Shown here one piece after another: positions 45,849 to 55,734 of a DNA stretch of 64,000 bases (within the stretch, counting starts at the first letter, position 1; each line of letters begins with the position of its first letter). The DNA lies in NCBI RefSeq assembly GCF_016653115.1, contig NZ_NHRX01000043.1, forward strand, positions 98,819 to 162,818. The letters are read 5' to 3'. The notes under the pieces are model-generated. The model saw only the letters and a list, made by a program, of their open reading frames with translations. It made no database searches and had not been told where the DNA came from. This DNA comes from Rhodocyclus purpureus. GTDB lineage: Bacteria > Pseudomonadota > Gammaproteobacteria > Burkholderiales > Rhodocyclaceae. The translations under genes were made by a program, and so were the position numbers.

Positions 45849-46970
45849 GTGGTAGAATTTGTCATTGACTTTTTCACGATCGTTCAACTCATTCGCTCTG
45901 TGCACATCGACGGCAACTACCGCGGAACGATCTCGATCTGTTTCGTCAGCGAAGCCCTGCACTGCATCCGCGAGCGCGGGCTCGACGGCGACGAACTGCT
46001 GCGCGCATCGGGAATCTCGCCGGAACTCCTCAACGCGCCGCAGGCGCGCGTCTCCTCGACCCAGTTCGGCAAACTCTGGCACCTGATCGCGCGCACGCTC
46101 GACGACGAGTTCTTCGGCATGGACAGCCACCGCATGAAGGTCGGCAGCTACACCCTGCTCTGCCACTCGCTGATCAAGAGCGACACGCTCGAACGCGCGC
46201 TGCTGCGCGGCCTGCGCTTCTTCCGCGTGGTCCTCGACGACATGGAGGGGCGCCTGGTGCGCGAAGGCGGGCTGGCACGCATCGTCATCGACGACCTGCC
46301 GCGCCCCGACGAAAGGGCGGCGGGCAAGCCCCCGGCGCCGCGGCGCGCATTCGCCTACGGCACGCTGCTGCTGATGCTGCACGGGCTCGCCTGCTGGCTG
46401 GTCGGGCGCCGGATCCCGCTCCTGGCTGCCGATTTCCGCTGTCCCGAGCCCCGGTTCAGCGACGAGTGGCGCGGTCTCTTCTCGTCGAACCTGAATTTCG
46501 ACCAGCCCAAGTCGGGCATCGCCTTCGCCGCCGAGTACCTCGACCTGCCGAACATCCAGAACGAGCGCAGCATGAAGGAATTCCTGCGCTCGGCGCCGGC
46601 CAATTTCCTCGTCAAGTACAAGAACAGCGCCAGCCTGACCGCCCGCGTGCGCCGCCACCTGCGCGCCAGCACACCCGCCGCCTGGCCCGACTTCGAGACG
46701 CTGGCGCGACAGCTCAACCACTCGCCCTCGACCCTGCGCCGGCGGCTCGAGGACGAAGGCAGTTCCTACCGCGGCATCCTCGACGACCTGCGCCGCGACC
46801 TCGCCATCTCGCTGCTCAGCGACTCCGAGAAGAGCATCATGGACATCGCCGCCGAGCTCGGCTTCGCCGAAGCGAGCGCCTTCCACCGCGCCTTCAGGAA
46901 ATGGACGGGTTCACGTCCGGGCGAATACCGGCGCCTGCCGGCTGGGCCGGCTCAAGCTGCAGTTCATTAG
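45849..46970 (+). CDS. AraC-family transcriptional regulator
   Basis: The C-terminal 100 residues contain the double helix-turn-helix, with LARQLNHSPSTLRRRLEDEGSSYRGILDD and MDIAAELGFAEASAFHRAFRKWTGSRPGEYR. The N-terminal 200 residues resemble the ligand-binding domain of the OruR/ArgR-type subgroup. The start is uncertain: GTG at 45849 gives 373 residues, GTG at 45900 gives 356. Divergence from the acyl-CoA operon suggests that it is its regulator, sensing an acid or acyl-CoA (inference). Confidence 0.9.
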   Translation: MVEFVIDFFTIVQLIRSVHIDGNYRGTISICFVSEALHCIRERGLDGDELLRASGISPELLNAPQARVSSTQFGKLWHLIARTLDDEFFGMDSHRMKVGSYTLLCHSLIKSDTLERALLRGLRFFRVVLDDMEGRLVREGGLARIVIDDLPRPDERAAGKPPAPRRAFAYGTLLLMLHGLACWLVGRRIPLLAADFRCPEPRFSDEWRGLFSSNLNFDQPKSGIAFAAEYLDLPNIQNERSMKEFLRSAPANFLVKYKNSASLTARVRRHLRASTPAAWPDFETLARQLNHSPSTLRRRLEDEGSSYRGILDDLRRDLAISLLSDSEKSIMDIAAELGFAEASAFHRAFRKWTGSRPGEYRRLPAGPAQAAVH

Positions 46971-47333
46971 CGTGAAACTGCGAAGGGATCGAGCAAGGGC
47001 GCAGCCCCGGATCAGCAGCCCGTCATCCTATGCGTGATCCGCCTCCCCGGAATAGACGTCTTCCAGAAGTGCATGGAGAGGTGCTGAGACCGTAACCGTC
47101 ATCGCGAGCCCGCAGGGCGTGGCGATCCAGTGCGTAGGGCTGGCTTCTGTAATGGAAGAACGAACTGGATTGCCACGGCGCTGCGCGCCTCGCAATGACG
47201 GCAGCGACGCGTTTCATGCTTCGGGGTGGCGCAACTCGCCACGACGGTCAGCTTGAAACTGCACCGTGCAATATCTTCGCTTCGGGCCTGCCGGCCCTTC
47301 CACGAAAGGTCGGTGCAGCGCGAGCGTTCCTGA
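46971..47333. other. Repeat-filled intergenic region
   Basis: No gene is visible. It begins with a segment (about 46971-47030) resembling the left flank of the repeat at 24207-24260, holds a MITE-like core (47098-47199) and ends with a copy of the TTCGGGCCTGCCGGCC...CCACGA motif (about 47280-47310). Confidence 0.6.
47067..47199. repeat. MITE-like palindromic repeat, copy 3
   Basis: The core 47098-47199 begins GTCATCGCGAG and ends CTCGCAATGAC. The 31 bases before it (GCATGGAGAGGTGCTGAGAC and onward) are the reverse complement of the spacer in the tandem array at 62876-63742, so this copy is the same family in opposite orientation. The centre is shorter than in the 24-kb copies. Confidence 0.8.
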
Positions 47334-47693
47334 TCAGAAGGTGATCACCTTGTCGGCGGCGAGCGTCGCCTGCGCCAGGTCGACCAGCGTGGCGATGCTC
47401 GTCCCCGGGATCAGCGGCAGGTCGACGAGGCCGCGGTTCAGCGCGCAGGTGCGGCAGATGCGGATCGGCACGCCATTGCGCACCAGTTCCTCGACCATCG
47501 CCTGCAGGCCCTTGCCGCCGCTGCCGTCGGACTGATTGGGCAGCGCCAGCACGGTCGCGTCCGACATCAGGAAGACCTGCACTTCCGGAGTTTCGCCGTC
47601 GGCGGCAAGCAGCGCGGTCGCCAGACGCAATGCCGACAGACAGCGCTCGCTGCCGTAGGGCGGCGCGTGGATGATGATGAGAATCTTCTGCAT
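47334..47693 (-). CDS. DsrE/DsrF-like sulfur-relay family protein
   Basis: This 119-residue protein starts MQKILIIIHAPPYGSERCLSALRLA. It has the DsrE fold pattern: VFLMSDATVLALP, a Gly-rich loop, then VRNGVPIRICRTCALNRG and a final ADKVITF. The CxxC (ICRTCA) includes the cysteine position used for sulfur transfer in DsrE/TusD proteins. No dsr genes are nearby, so a general sulfur or redox role is as likely. Confidence 0.88.
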   Translation of the reverse strand: MQKILIIIHAPPYGSERCLSALRLATALLAADGETPEVQVFLMSDATVLALPNQSDGSGGKGLQAMVEELVRNGVPIRICRTCALNRGLVDLPLIPGTSIATLVDLAQATLAADKVITF

Positions 47694-48038
47694 GGTTTTG
47701 CTTCCTGAGCGAGAGGAAAAGAGTGCTGGACGGGAACGTCGGCAGGCACCCGGGTCAGCTGCTGGCTGCCCGATCACCTTACCGTGAAACAGCAGCCGGG
47801 GCTATCCTCGATTCGGGCCTGCCGGCCGTCCCACGAGCGGCCGGTGCTGCGTCAGCCCGTCATCGCGAGCCCGAAGGGCGTGGCGATCCATTACAAGGGC
47901 TGCTGTCGGGTCGCCAGAGTTGGTGAGGCCGCGAAAGAACGAACTGGATGGCCACGGCGCTACGCGCCTCGCAATGAACGTGATTCAAGCGAATGGCTGC
48001 GTTTCATGCCCAAGGGTGGCCACGACTCGCCACGATCG
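47694..48038. other. Intergenic region with a MITE-like repeat
   Basis: No gene is visible. It contains CCGTGAAACAGCAGCC, another TTCGGGCCTGCCGGCCGTCC motif (about 47815-47850), the repeat core 47859-47979 and a tail GCGTTTCATG...GGGTGGC shared with the repeats at 24.4, 25.4 and 47.2 kb. Confidence 0.6.
47859..47979. repeat. MITE-like palindromic repeat, copy 4
   Basis: Begins GTCATCGCGAGCCCGAAGGG and ends GCGCCTCGCAATGAAC. It is the most diverged single copy, with a different centre and an extra base at the right end. Confidence 0.75.
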
Positions 48039-48578
48039 TTAGCGCACGATCACGCCGCAGGCAACGCGCGGCCCGGAATTGCCGGCCGGCTGGCTCGTGT
48101 AATCGTCGGCACCGGCATGCACGACCAGCGAGCGGCCGACGATGTTGTGCCCGGTATCGTCGAGACTGAGCCCCCGCAACTTGACGCTGAGCGTCGCGTT
48201 GCCGCTGGCGTCGGCCTCGAGCATCGGCAGGTCGCCAGCGTGGTGCTCGCCCGCCTGCGGATTGCCGTGTTTCGTTGCCGCGGGGTTATAGTGACCGCCC
48301 GCGCTGCTGGCGTCGGGCGCACTGCAGTCGCCCTTCTCGTGGATATGGAATCCGTGCAGACCCTGGGTCAGGCCCGACACGCGCGCCGTGACCAGCAATG
48401 CGTCGTCCTGCTGGACGAAGCTGACGCTGCCTCCGGCGCGGCTGCCCTGGGTCGGCGCGAGCAAGGCCTGGGCCGACGGCTGCTTGCCGGAACCCGGGCC
48501 CGGACCTGCGCTCGAAGCGCAGCCGGCGGCGATCAGGGTGAGGGCGAGGATCGTGGCAGGGGTCATGGACTTGTGCAT
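48039..48578 (-). CDS. sodC: Superoxide dismutase [Cu-Zn], predicted lipoprotein
   Basis: This 179-residue envelope enzyme removes superoxide. The lipoprotein signal is MHKSMTPATILALTLIAAGC (lipid at C20). Copper and zinc ligands lie in HGFHIHEKGDC, AGGHYNPAATKHG and HAGDLPML, and the C-terminal active-site arginine in GPRVACGVI. Two cysteines can form the family disulfide. The lipobox suggests membrane anchoring rather than free periplasmic location. Confidence 0.95.
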   Translation of the reverse strand: MHKSMTPATILALTLIAAGCASSAGPGPGSGKQPSAQALLAPTQGSRAGGSVSFVQQDDALLVTARVSGLTQGLHGFHIHEKGDCSAPDASSAGGHYNPAATKHGNPQAGEHHAGDLPMLEADASGNATLSVKLRGLSLDDTGHNIVGRSLVVHAGADDYTSQPAGNSGPRVACGVIVR

Positions 48579-48629
48579 GGCATTTCCTCCGGGTTGTTAC
48601 GCCCATGATAAACAATTTTTCCGGACATC

Positions 48630-49391
48630 ATGAAACACATCGTCGTCAATGATCTGCGTCTCGAATACGTGGACCTGCCGGCCGCCGTTGCCGGTCGCCC
48701 GACCCTGTTGCTGCTGCACGAGGGCCTCGGCTGCGTCGCCATGTGGCGGGCTTTCCCGCAGAAACTCGCCGCAGCGACCGGATGCCGCGTCGTCCTCTGG
48801 TCGCGTGAAGGCTACGGCGGATCGCAGGCCTCGGCGGAACGCTGGACGCCAGGCTACCTGCAGCGCGAGGGCGAAGAAGCCCTGCCCGCGCTCCTCGCAG
48901 CCCTCGGCATCGAACGTCCCGTCCTCATCGGCCACAGCGACGGCGCCAGCATCGCGCTGATCTTCGCCGGCGCCTTCCCTGAAGTACCGCTCGGCGTCGC
49001 GGTACTGGCTCCGCACCTCTTCGTCGAAGAGGAAACCCTCGCCGGAATCCGTGCCGCGTGCAGGACCTGGGAGACGACCGATTTCCCGCGCAGGCTGGCG
49101 CGCTACCACGGCGCGCGCACCGAGCAGGTCTTCAGGCGCTGGAGCGACATCTGGCTGTCGCCCGAATTCCGCGACTGGAACATCGAGGACACCCTGCCGA
49201 AAATCCGCTGCCCGCTGCTGGCGATTCAGGGCGAGGGCGACGAATACGCGACGATGCGGCAGATCGACGCGATCGCCGCCCGCGTGCCGGGAACGCAATT
49301 GCTGAAACTGAAGAACTGTGGGCACACGCCGCAGCGCGATCAGGAAGCGGCGGTGCTGCGAGCAATGCGGGAGTTCGTCGCGGGGATCTGA
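48630..49391 (+). CDS. Alpha/beta hydrolase
   Basis: This is a 253-residue alpha/beta hydrolase. LLLLHEGLGCVAMWRAFP forms the oxyanion region, GHSDGASIAL the nucleophile elbow, IQGEGDEYAT the acid and CGHTPQRDQ the catalytic His. It resembles MhpC-like and esterase-like members; the substrate is not evident. The last 91 bases recur in diverged form at 50373-50463, on the far side of the VapBC-type pair. Confidence 0.9.
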   Translation: MKHIVVNDLRLEYVDLPAAVAGRPTLLLLHEGLGCVAMWRAFPQKLAAATGCRVVLWSREGYGGSQASAERWTPGYLQREGEEALPALLAALGIERPVLIGHSDGASIALIFAGAFPEVPLGVAVLAPHLFVEEETLAGIRAACRTWETTDFPRRLARYHGARTEQVFRRWSDIWLSPEFRDWNIEDTLPKIRCPLLAIQGEGDEYATMRQIDAIAARVPGTQLLKLKNCGHTPQRDQEAAVLRAMREFVAGI

Positions 49392-49681
49392 TCGCGGCGG
49401 TGGTCGTTGGCGAGCGCAAGCGGTCTGGCACGAGGAAAGAATCCAAAATGGGACGTGTAGACAGCTGGTCGGACGTTTTCTCTACACTTACAGAAAAGCA
49501 TGTTTGCATGAATCCGATCTCTTGGCTTAAGCTCTTCGCGAGAAGTCTCTGCGCAGGTTCGCGTCACCCTCGCTGAGGAATCTGCGCGGTTCTTACGAAA
49601 AGACTTGCGGCGGATAGCTTACGACGTCGTTGCCGAGAATCTTTTTACCCAAGAAAGACGCGCCTTTACCGGAGAACTGCC

Positions 49682-49888
49682 GTGACCCACGCCGAACTGG
49701 TTTACCAGCACTTGAGACAACTGCCGGAATCGGTTGCTGCCGAAGTCTTCGACTTCCTTCAGTTCCTGGAGTCCAAACGGTCCGTAACTGAGTCGAAGCC
49801 ACCGCGCCAGCCCGGCAGTGCCAAAGGATCGATCTGGATAGCGGATGATTTCGATGCGCCTCTGGATGACTTCAAGACTTACCAATGA
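49682..49888 (+). CDS. VapB-like antitoxin, DUF2281 family
   Basis: This 68-residue protein starts at GTG with a GGAG site and reads MTHAELVYQHLRQLPESVAAEVFDFLQFLESK, then PGSAKGSIWIADDFDAPLDDFKTY. The second half is the DUF2281 signature, which binds PIN toxins. Its TGA overlaps the original ATG of the toxin gene. The antitoxin itself looks intact. Confidence 0.88.
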   Translation: MTHAELVYQHLRQLPESVAAEVFDFLQFLESKRSVTESKPPRQPGSAKGSIWIADDFDAPLDDFKTYQ

Positions 49889-49893
49889 ATTAG

Positions 49894-50271
49894 CTGCTTG
49901 ATACCCACGTGTTCCTGTGGTGGACCAATGGCGAATTGATTCCGTCACGCGCCAATGAAGCCATTCGCGACCCGGGGAATTCCGTCTGGATCAGTGCTGC
50001 CAGCGCATGGGAAATCTCGATCAAGACCAGCCTTGGCAAGCTTCGATTGCCGGAGCGAGCCGCGCGTTTCGTGGAGCAACAACGCCAGCAAAATGCCTTT
50101 AGCTGGCTGCCAATTGACATTGATGCGCTCGACATCCTTGAAGACTTGCCTTTTCACCATCGAGATCCTTTTGATCGGCTGCTCATCGCACAAGCCATCG
50201 CAAAGGGTTATACCTTGGTCAGTGCCGACAGTGCTTTTGAGAGTTACCCCGTGAAGAAGCTTTGGTCGTAA
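49894..50271 (+). pseudogene. VapC-like PIN toxin with an amber codon at position 3
   Basis: The expected start ATG at 49885 overlaps the antitoxin stop, but the frame reads ATG-AAT-TAG, then LLDTHVFLWWTNGELIP. Orthologues read MNxLLDTHVFLWW, so codon 3 has become a stop. The rest is an open PIN domain (ISAASAWEISIKTSLGKL, HHRDPFDRLLIAQA, LVSADSAFESY). A CTG start at 49894 could still give a near full-length protein; the GTG at 49909 would lose the first catalytic Asp. A natural loss-of-function mutation is the simplest reading. Confidence 0.75.
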
Positions 50272-50372
50272 GCACATTCGGACGCCACAAACAGCGTTCC
50301 CGACCGGATGTGCATCCTGGTAGTGTGTGGAAAAAGCGGCAAGGATCGCTACACGCTGCAGAGGTCCTGCCT

Positions 50373-50463
50373 GCTCAAGCTCGAACACTGCGGGCACACG
50401 CCGCAGCGCGATCGGGAAGCGGAGGTGCTGCAGGCGCTGACGGCGTTCATCGACCGGGCATGA
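50373..50463 (+). pseudogene. Remnant of an alpha/beta hydrolase 3' end
   Basis: This encodes LLKLEHCGHTPQRDREAEVLQAL and ends at TGA. It aligns without gaps to the last 91 bases of the hydrolase gene (49301-49391) at 68 of 91 positions, including the catalytic His segment, which is identical over 21 bases. There is no nucleophile domain upstream, so it is a fragment. Together the two 3' ends bracket the VapBC-type pair. Confidence 0.7.
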
Positions 50464-50590
50464 GCCGATCGCGCAAAAAATGCCGATGTGATCAACTGTA
50501 ACAATATCTTGTTATGATCGGGACGAGGCGGTTCGGCGCGTCCGAACTTGCCGACACTGCGCAGCCCGACCAGACGAACAGGAAGATCGC

Positions 50591-52780
50591 ATGACGAAAA
50601 ATCCCACCGAAGCCGAACTGCAGCGCATCCGCGAAGCGCGTCACCACGACCCGTTTGCAGTCCTCGGCCGACACGAGGAGGCTGGCCAAGTGGTCGTTCG
50701 CGCGCACATCCCCTTCGCTGCCGAAGTCAGGATCGCCGAGGGCGGACAGCCGCTGGCGCGTCATCCCGGAACGGACCTCTTCGAGTGGCGCGGCGACGGC
50801 AAGGGGCTGCCGCTGCATTACAGCCTGATCTGGCGGGACGACGCCCATCGCGAACACATCGCGCGCGACCCCTATACCTTCCTGCCGCAGTTGGGCGACC
50901 TCGACCTGCACCTCTTCGCCGAAGGACGCCACCGCCACGCGCATCGCTTCCTCGGCGCGCACGAGCACGAGGTCGACGGCATCGGCGGCGTGCTGTTCGC
51001 CGTGTGGGCGCCGAATGCGGAACGGGTCAGCGTCGTCGGCGACTTCAATCGCTGGGACGGCAGGCGCCACCCGATGCGCGTCCGCGGCGGCAGCGGCGTC
51101 TGGGAGCTGTTCATCCCCGACTTGGAGCCCGGGCATGTCTACAAGTACGAAATCCGCAACCTGCACAGCGGCGCCATCGCGCTCAAGGCCGACCCCTACG
51201 GACAGCGCTTCGAACTGCGTCCGCGCACGGGCTCGCTCGTCGCCGGGCGCAGCAGCTACGCCTGGGGTGACGACGCCTGGATGCAGGAACGCCGCGCACA
51301 CGACTGGCAGCAGCGGCCGATGTCGGTCTACGAAGTGCATCCGGGATCGTGGCAGCGCGGTGCCGAGGGCGAATTCCTCGGTTACCGCGAACTGGCAGAG
51401 CGCCTCATCGACTACGTCGTCGACATGGGTTTCACGCATGTCGAGCTGCTGCCGATCACCGAGCATCCGTTCGACCCGTCCTGGGGTTACCAGGTCACCG
51501 GCTACTTCGCGCCGACCAGCCGCTTCGGTGATCCCGACGACTTCCGCCATTTCGTCGACCTCTGCCACCGCCGGGGCATCGGCGTCCTGCTCGACTGGGT
51601 GCCCGCGCACTTCCCGAAGGACGCGCATGGTCTCGCCCGCTTCGACGGCACCGAGCTCTACGAGCACGCCGACCCGCGCCTCGGCGAGCACAAGGACTGG
51701 TCGACGCTGATCTTCAACTACGGGCGCAACGAGGTGAAGAGCTTCCTGCTCTCGAGCGCGATCTTCTGGCTCGAGGACATGCACGTCGACGGGCTGCGCG
51801 TCGACGCGGTCGCCTCGATGCTCTACCTCGACTATTCGCGCCGGGAAGGCGAGTGGATACCCAACCGCTTCGGCGGACGCGAGAACCTGTTCGCGATCGA
51901 CTTCCTCAGGGAACTCAACGTCGCGACCCATGACCAGTGCCCCGGCATCCTGATGATCGCCGAGGAATCGACCTCGTGGCCGCAGGTCAGCCGGCCGACC
52001 TGGCTCGGCGGCCTCGGCTTCGACCTCAAGTGGAACATGGGCTGGATGAACGACACCCTGCGCTACATGGCGCAGGACCCGATTCACCGCAAGTACCACC
52101 ACAACCTGCTGACCTTCAGCATGCTCTACGCGTTCAGCGAGAACTTCATGCTGCCCTTCTCCCATGACGAAGTCGTTCATGGCAAGGGATCGATGTTGAA
52201 CAAGATGCCGGGCGACGAGTGGCAGCGCCATGCCAACCTGCGTAGCCTCTACGTCTATCAGTTCGCCCACCCGGGCAAGAAGCTGCTCTTCATGGGCACC
52301 GAGTTCGCCCAGGGTATCGAGTGGAACAGCGCCGGCGTGCTCGACTGGTACGTGCTCGACTACCCGCTGCACCGCGGCATGCAGCGCCTGGTCAGGGACC
52401 TCAACCATCTGTACCGCTCGTCGCCGGCGCTCCATCGCAACGAGTTCGACTGGCAGGGCTTCGAGTGGATCGACTGCAACGATTCGGAACAGTCGGTCAT
52501 CAGCTTCCTGCGCAAGGGCGAGGACGACGAGGTGGCGCTGGTCGTGGTGAATTTCACGCCGGTCCCGCGCGACAATTACCGCATCGGCGTCCCGCGCCAG
52601 GGCGCCTACCAGGAGGTGCTCAACAGCGACTCGGCCTTCTACGGCGGCAGCAACGTCGGCAACGGCACGGCGCCCCTGCTGGCGGCGGAAATCGGCTGGA
52701 TGAACCGCCCCTGGTCGCTGTCGCTGACGCTGCCGCCGCTCGGCGCCATCGTTCTGCGCTACCTTGGGGAAGCGCACTGA
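50591..52780 (+). CDS. glgB: 1,4-alpha-glucan branching enzyme
   Basis: This 729-residue GH13 enzyme makes alpha-1,6 branches in glycogen. An N-terminal N1 domain ([11 protein letters not shown]) is followed by a CBM48-like domain ([20 protein letters not shown]), the barrel, and an all-beta C-terminal domain. The nucleophile is D405 ([11 protein letters not shown]) and the acid/base E458 (IAEEST), the same numbers as in the E. coli enzyme as I recall them. [12 protein letters not shown] carries the transition-state residues. No other glg gene lies in the window. Confidence 0.97.
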   Translation: MTKNPTEAELQRIREARHHDPFAVLGRHEEAGQVVVRAHIPFAAEVRIAEGGQPLARHPGTDLFEWRGDGKGLPLHYSLIWRDDAHREHIARDPYTFLPQLGDLDLHLFAEGRHRHAHRFLGAHEHEVDGIGGVLFAVWAPNAERVSVVGDFNRWDGRRHPMRVRGGSGVWELFIPDLEPGHVYKYEIRNLHSGAIALKADPYGQRFELRPRTGSLVAGRSSYAWGDDAWMQERRAHDWQQRPMSVYEVHPGSWQRGAEGEFLGYRELAERLIDYVVDMGFTHVELLPITEHPFDPSWGYQVTGYFAPTSRFGDPDDFRHFVDLCHRRGIGVLLDWVPAHFPKDAHGLARFDGTELYEHADPRLGEHKDWSTLIFNYGRNEVKSFLLSSAIFWLEDMHVDGLRVDAVASMLYLDYSRREGEWIPNRFGGRENLFAIDFLRELNVATHDQCPGILMIAEESTSWPQVSRPTWLGGLGFDLKWNMGWMNDTLRYMAQDPIHRKYHHNLLTFSMLYAFSENFMLPFSHDEVVHGKGSMLNKMPGDEWQRHANLRSLYVYQFAHPGKKLLFMGTEFAQGIEWNSAGVLDWYVLDYPLHRGMQRLVRDLNHLYRSSPALHRNEFDWQGFEWIDCNDSEQSVISFLRKGEDDEVALVVVNFTPVPRDNYRIGVPRQGAYQEVLNSDSAFYGGSNVGNGTAPLLAAEIGWMNRPWSLSLTLPPLGAIVLRYLGEAH

Positions 52781-53818
<1,038 letters not shown>

Positions 53819-53901
53819 GCTTGCGCGCAGGAGAACCCATCTTCCGCGGACGTCGGCGCGTTACAGTGCACCGATGTGAGACCTTCCATGAGCATTGACG
53901 C

Positions 53902-54573
53902 ATGCTGAGTGCCGCCGATGTCGACGCCGTCTGGCTGACGCTGCGGCTGGCCGGACTGACCACGCTGATCCTGCTGCTGATCGGAACGCCGATCGCCTGG
54001 TGGCTGGCGCGCACCCGGCACTGGCTGAAGGGGCCGATCGCCGCGCTGGTGACGCTGCCGCTGGTGCTGCCGCCGGCGGTGCTCGGCTTCTACCTCCTGG
54101 TGCTGCTCGGGCAGGAAGGCCCGCTCGGCAAGCTGACGCAGGCGCTGGGACTCGGTCTGCTGCCCTTCACCTTCGCCGGCCTGGTCGTCGCATCGGTGAT
54201 CTACTCGCTGCCCTTCGTCGTCCAGCCGCTGCAGCAGGCTTTCGCGGCGATCGGCGAGCGGCCGCTGGAAGCCGCGGCGACCCTGCGCGCGTCGCCGCTC
54301 GACGCCTTCTTCAGCGTCGCGCTGCCGCTGGCGCGGCCCGGCTTCCTCACCGCGGCGATCCTCGGCTTCGCGCATACGATCGGCGAATTCGGCGTCGTGC
54401 TGATGATCGGTGGCAACATCCCGGGACAGACGCAGGTGCTGTCGATGGCGATCTACAACCACGTCGAGGCGCTCGAATACGGCGAGGCGCACTGGCTCGC
54501 CGGCGGCATGCTCGTCTTCTCCTTCATCGTCCTGCTCGCGGTGAACGGGCGCAACTGGAGGCGCTCGCCATGA
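53902..54573 (+). CDS. modB: Molybdate ABC transporter permease
   Basis: This 223-residue inner-membrane permease has five to six helices. The binding-protein-dependent motif [25 protein letters not shown] (the EAA loop) contacts ModC, followed by [24 protein letters not shown], highly typical of ModB. Its stop overlaps the modC start by 4 bases. Confidence 0.95.
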   Translation: MLSAADVDAVWLTLRLAGLTTLILLLIGTPIAWWLARTRHWLKGPIAALVTLPLVLPPAVLGFYLLVLLGQEGPLGKLTQALGLGLLPFTFAGLVVASVIYSLPFVVQPLQQAFAAIGERPLEAAATLRASPLDAFFSVALPLARPGFLTAAILGFAHTIGEFGVVLMIGGNIPGQTQVLSMAIYNHVEALEYGEAHWLAGGMLVFSFIVLLAVNGRNWRRSP

Positions 54574-55682
54574 GCATCGACGCCCGCTTCCGGATCACCT
54601 ACCCCGGTTTCGCGCTCGCCGCCGACCTCGAACTGCCGGGGCGCGGCGTCAGCGCGCTGTTCGGGCCCTCGGGCTCGGGCAAGACGACGCTGCTGCGCGC
54701 GATCGCCGGTCTCGAACGCTGGCCGGATGCGCGCCTGATCGTGAACGGCGAGACCTGGCAGGACGGCAAGGCGTTCGTGCCGACCCACCGACGCCCGCTC
54801 GGCTACGTCTTCCAGCAGGCCAACCTGTTCGCGCACCTGACGGTGCGCGGCAACCTCGATTACGGGGCCAGGCGCGCCGGTGCCGCCGCCGCTCGCGTCG
54901 ACCGCGAACGCATCGTCGAACTGCTCGGCATCAGCGCCTTGCTCGAACGCAAGCCAGAGCGCCTCTCCGGCGGCGAAGGCCAGCGCGTCGCCATCGCCCG
55001 CGCGCTGCTCAGCGGTCCGCAGCTGCTGCTGATGGACGAGCCCCTGGCGGCGCTCGACCTCGCGCGCCGCAACGAGATCCTGCCCTACCTGGAAAACCTG
55101 CGCGACACGCTCGACATCCCGGTGCTCTACGTCAGCCACGCCGCCGACGAGGTGGCGCGGCTGGCCGACCACCTCGTCGTCCTCGACGCCGGCCGCATCC
55201 TTGCCCAGGGGCCGCTGGCCGAGACGCTCGCGCGCGTCGACCTGCCGATCCGCCTGGGTGAAGACGCCGGCGTGGTGCTCGACGCCGTCGTCGTCGAACG
55301 CGACCGGCAATGGAGTCTGGCGCGCGTCGACTTTCCCGGCGGCGAACTGTGGGTACGCGACAGTGGCCACACCATCGGCAGTCGCGTGCGCGTGCGCATC
55401 CTCGCACGCGACGTCAGCATCACGCTGGAGCGGCACGAGGGCAGCAGCATCATGAACACGCTGCCGGCCAGGGTGGCGGAAATCGGCGACGAAGCCGACC
55501 CCGCGCTGGCGCTGATCAGGCTGCATGCCGGCGCAGCAACGCCCGAGAACGCCCCCGAACCGGCCGGAGCAGGAAGCTCGGCCATTCTCGCCCGCCTCAC
55601 GCGGCGTTCCGTCGCCTGGCTGGGCCTCGCGCCGGGAATGCCGGTCTGGGCACAGATCAAGGCGGTCGCGCTGATCGGCTGA
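54570..55682 (+). CDS. modC: Molybdate ABC transporter ATPase
   Basis: This 370-residue protein has an ATPase domain (about 1-230): Walker [13 protein letters not shown]-loop [11 protein letters not shown], signature [15 protein letters not shown] and Walker [15 protein letters not shown]-terminal Mop/TOBE domain (about 290-370) binds molybdate to regulate transport. The signature has Gly where many ModC proteins have Arg/Lys (LSGGExQR), a tolerated position. The ATG at 54570 overlaps modB; a longer in-frame start would run antisense-like through modB and is rejected. Confidence 0.95.
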   Translation: MSIDARFRITYPGFALAADLELPGRGVSALFGPSGSGKTTLLRAIAGLERWPDARLIVNGETWQDGKAFVPTHRRPLGYVFQQANLFAHLTVRGNLDYGARRAGAAAARVDRERIVELLGISALLERKPERLSGGEGQRVAIARALLSGPQLLLMDEPLAALDLARRNEILPYLENLRDTLDIPVLYVSHAADEVARLADHLVVLDAGRILAQGPLAETLARVDLPIRLGEDAGVVLDAVVVERDRQWSLARVDFPGGELWVRDSGHTIGSRVRVRILARDVSITLERHEGSSIMNTLPARVAEIGDEADPALALIRLHAGAATPENAPEPAGAGSSAILARLTRRSVAWLGLAPGMPVWAQIKAVALIG

Positions 55683-55734
55683 GCCGCGCCGAGCCGGCCC
55701 CCCCGGCCTTCGCCGGCCGCGAGCGTCCGGGTCT

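Noticed and set aside
53895..54569. Longer in-frame start for modC running back through modB
   Set aside because: The extension overlaps modB in another frame; ModC homology and coupling begin at 54570.
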